64,000 nt of DNA, taken from Robiginitomaculum sp. GTDB lineage: Bacteria; Pseudomonadota; Alphaproteobacteria; Caulobacterales; Maricaulaceae. A model generated the notes under the pieces. It made no database searches. It was not told the origin of the DNA and saw only the letters and a program-made list of their open reading frames with translations. Every line of letters begins with the position of its first letter. The first letter of the stretch is position 1. Position numbers and translations under genes: made by a program. Positions 63,052 through 64,000 of the stretch are shown here, in pieces. The stretch lies in the NCBI GenBank assembly GCA_021776565.1, contig JAJFFQ010000059.1, positions 1-64,000 on the forward strand. The letters run 5' to 3'.

Positions 63052-63972
63052 ATGAGCACTATCAAAACCATTGCCTTTATCGGGCTTGGCAATATGGGTG
63101 GGCCGATGGCGGCCAATCTGGTCAAGGCCGAATTTGAAGTCACAGCCTTTGACCTTAGTGAAGATGCACTGGCTCTGGCAAAAAAGAACGGCTGCGCCAC
63201 GGCGCAAAGTGTGGCCGAGGCAGTTAATGCCAAAGATGCCGTTGTCACCATGCTGCCCGCAGGCAAGCATGTGCGCGGCGTTTATGGCGGCGGCGATGGT
63301 ATATTTGCCAGCGCCCGGGCTGGTGCTTTATTTTGCGATTGTTCAACCATTGATGTGCAAAGTGCCCGCGATGTGGCTGGCGAGGCAGAAAAAATGGGCT
63401 TCAACATGGTCGATAGTCCGGTTTCTGGCGGCGTGGCGGCGGCCAGTGCGGGTACGCTGGCCTTTATGGTGGGCGGCACAGATGCTGCCTTTGGTGCGGC
63501 GCAAGGCGTGTTGGATCCCATGGCCAAGGCGGTGATCCATGCGGGCGGTGCCGGGGCCGGACAGGCGGCCAAAATATGCAATAACATGCTGCTGGGCATT
63601 ACCATGATCGGGACTGCCGAGGCGTTTGTGCTGGCTAAAAAACTGGGACTGGATCCCCAGAGATTTTTCGATATTTCCTCGAATGCTTCGGGCCAAAACT
63701 GGTCGATGACCTCGTATTGCCCGGAACCTGGCCCAGTGCCGGCTTCCCCGGCCAATTCGGGCTATAAACCCGGATTTTCTGCGGCAATGATGCTCAAGGA
63801 CTTGCGTTTGGCGCAGGATGCGGCACAAGCATCCGGCACGGCAACGCCTTTAGGAGCCGAGGCTCAGGCGCTTTATGCCATGTTTGATAGCCTTGGCGGT
63901 GGCGGCACTGATTTTTCCGGCATTATTCAAATGTTGAACGGGGATTTGACAAAAACTGAGAACCATTCCTGA
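63052..63972 (+). CDS. mmsB: 3-hydroxyisobutyrate dehydrogenase
   Basis: A 306-residue NAD-dependent dehydrogenase giving methylmalonate semialdehyde. NAD motif FIGLGNMGGPMAANL, substrate loop DSPVSGGVAAASAGTLAFM, catalytic Lys in GAGQAAKICNNMLLG and C-terminal PGFSAAMMLKDLRLAQDAA. ATG 63052 follows GAGGAAAATT. The last step to propionyl-CoA (MmsA) is not in the window, but propionyl-CoA carboxylase is at the left end. Confidence 0.95.
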   Translation: MSTIKTIAFIGLGNMGGPMAANLVKAEFEVTAFDLSEDALALAKKNGCATAQSVAEAVNAKDAVVTMLPAGKHVRGVYGGGDGIFASARAGALFCDCSTIDVQSARDVAGEAEKMGFNMVDSPVSGGVAAASAGTLAFMVGGTDAAFGAAQGVLDPMAKAVIHAGGAGAGQAAKICNNMLLGITMIGTAEAFVLAKKLGLDPQRFFDISSNASGQNWSMTSYCPEPGPVPASPANSGYKPGFSAAMMLKDLRLAQDAAQASGTATPLGAEAQALYAMFDSLGGGGTDFSGIIQMLNGDLTKTENHS

Positions 63973-63974
63973 AT

Positions 63975-64000
63975 ATGTCTGAAGTCCTGTCATCCATATT
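63975..64000 (+). CDS. Start of a further gene of the valine operon (partial)
   Basis: ATG 63975 opens MSEVLSSI before the window ends, 2 bp after the mmsB stop. In related operons an enoyl-CoA hydratase often follows mmsB, but eight residues cannot confirm it. Confidence 0.4.

Noticed and set aside
62064-63266. A 400-codon leftward open frame
   Set aside because: It lies antisense to the hydrolase and mmsB genes, has no ribosome binding site or domain, and is a by-product of codon bias in the real genes.

Overview
This window looks like one continuous stretch of chromosome from an alphaproteobacterium. No GC content was computed; base composition looks moderately GC-rich by eye. The placement rests on gene order and family type. 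The block eno-ftsB-pdhA-pdhB-pdhC-lpdA has a lipoyl domain on the E1-beta subunit. recG lies near sdhE-mfd, clpS precedes clpA, and HemB is of the Mg-type seen in alphaproteobacteria. The order and genus cannot be named from this sequence. I see no rRNA, tRNA, CRISPR array, transposase or phage gene.

Layout. 0.3-7.1 kb: a lipoprotein, a propionyl-CoA carboxylase beta subunit, a repeat-rich gap, then a leftward group of sterol-desaturase-like protein, small membrane protein, aldehyde dehydrogenase and glycerophosphodiester phosphodiesterase. 7.5-12.3 kb: three translationally coupled genes for an FAD/Fe-S oxidoreductase and a two-subunit 2-oxoacid:acceptor oxidoreductase. 12.4-15.5 kb: clpS, clpA and an ACT-like gene. 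15.5-26.6 kb: a DUF3089 protein lacking its usual nucleophile, DUF502, recG, an Old Yellow Enzyme homologue, an outer-membrane/secreted-phosphatase pair, sdhE and mfd.

26.6-31.5 kb is the most accessory-looking part. It holds a winged-helix/TPR regulator, a secreted Cys-rich repeat protein, a pentapeptide-repeat protein and a small Cys-rich lipoprotein. It is bounded by the end of mfd and a diverged second copy of that mfd end. 31.6-41.3 kb: a nitronate-monooxygenase-like gene, DUF465, a secreted unknown, a thymidine kinase gene broken by one amber codon, an ABC transporter whose permease is fused to an M1 peptidase and which has an ordered four-half-site operator upstream, DUF819 and rpmF. 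41.3-49.6 kb: a TPR/cytochrome c cluster, enolase, a DUF3667 protein and two tandem paralogous 503-residue lipoproteins.

49.9-58.4 kb encodes ftsB and a complete pyruvate dehydrogenase complex (E1-alpha, E1-beta, E2, E3), interspersed with small genes. Palindromic repeats also found between genes are translated in frame inside the flexible linkers of E1-beta and E2. 58.5-60.7 kb: two unknown small proteins, a large palindrome and hemB. 60.8-64 kb: a valine-degradation operon (isobutyryl-CoA dehydrogenase, 3-hydroxyisobutyryl-CoA hydrolase, 3-hydroxyisobutyrate dehydrogenase, start of a further gene). Together with the propionyl-CoA carboxylase at the other end, this suggests branched-chain amino acid use through propionyl-CoA.

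The strongest leads are the translated palindromes in the pyruvate dehydrogenase linkers, the mfd-end duplication around the accessory block, the amber-interrupted thymidine kinase, the 11-bp-phased operator of the ABC-peptidase operon and a 269-bp MITE-like element before the oxidoreductase operon. All repeat coordinates were counted by hand and may be off by a base or two.
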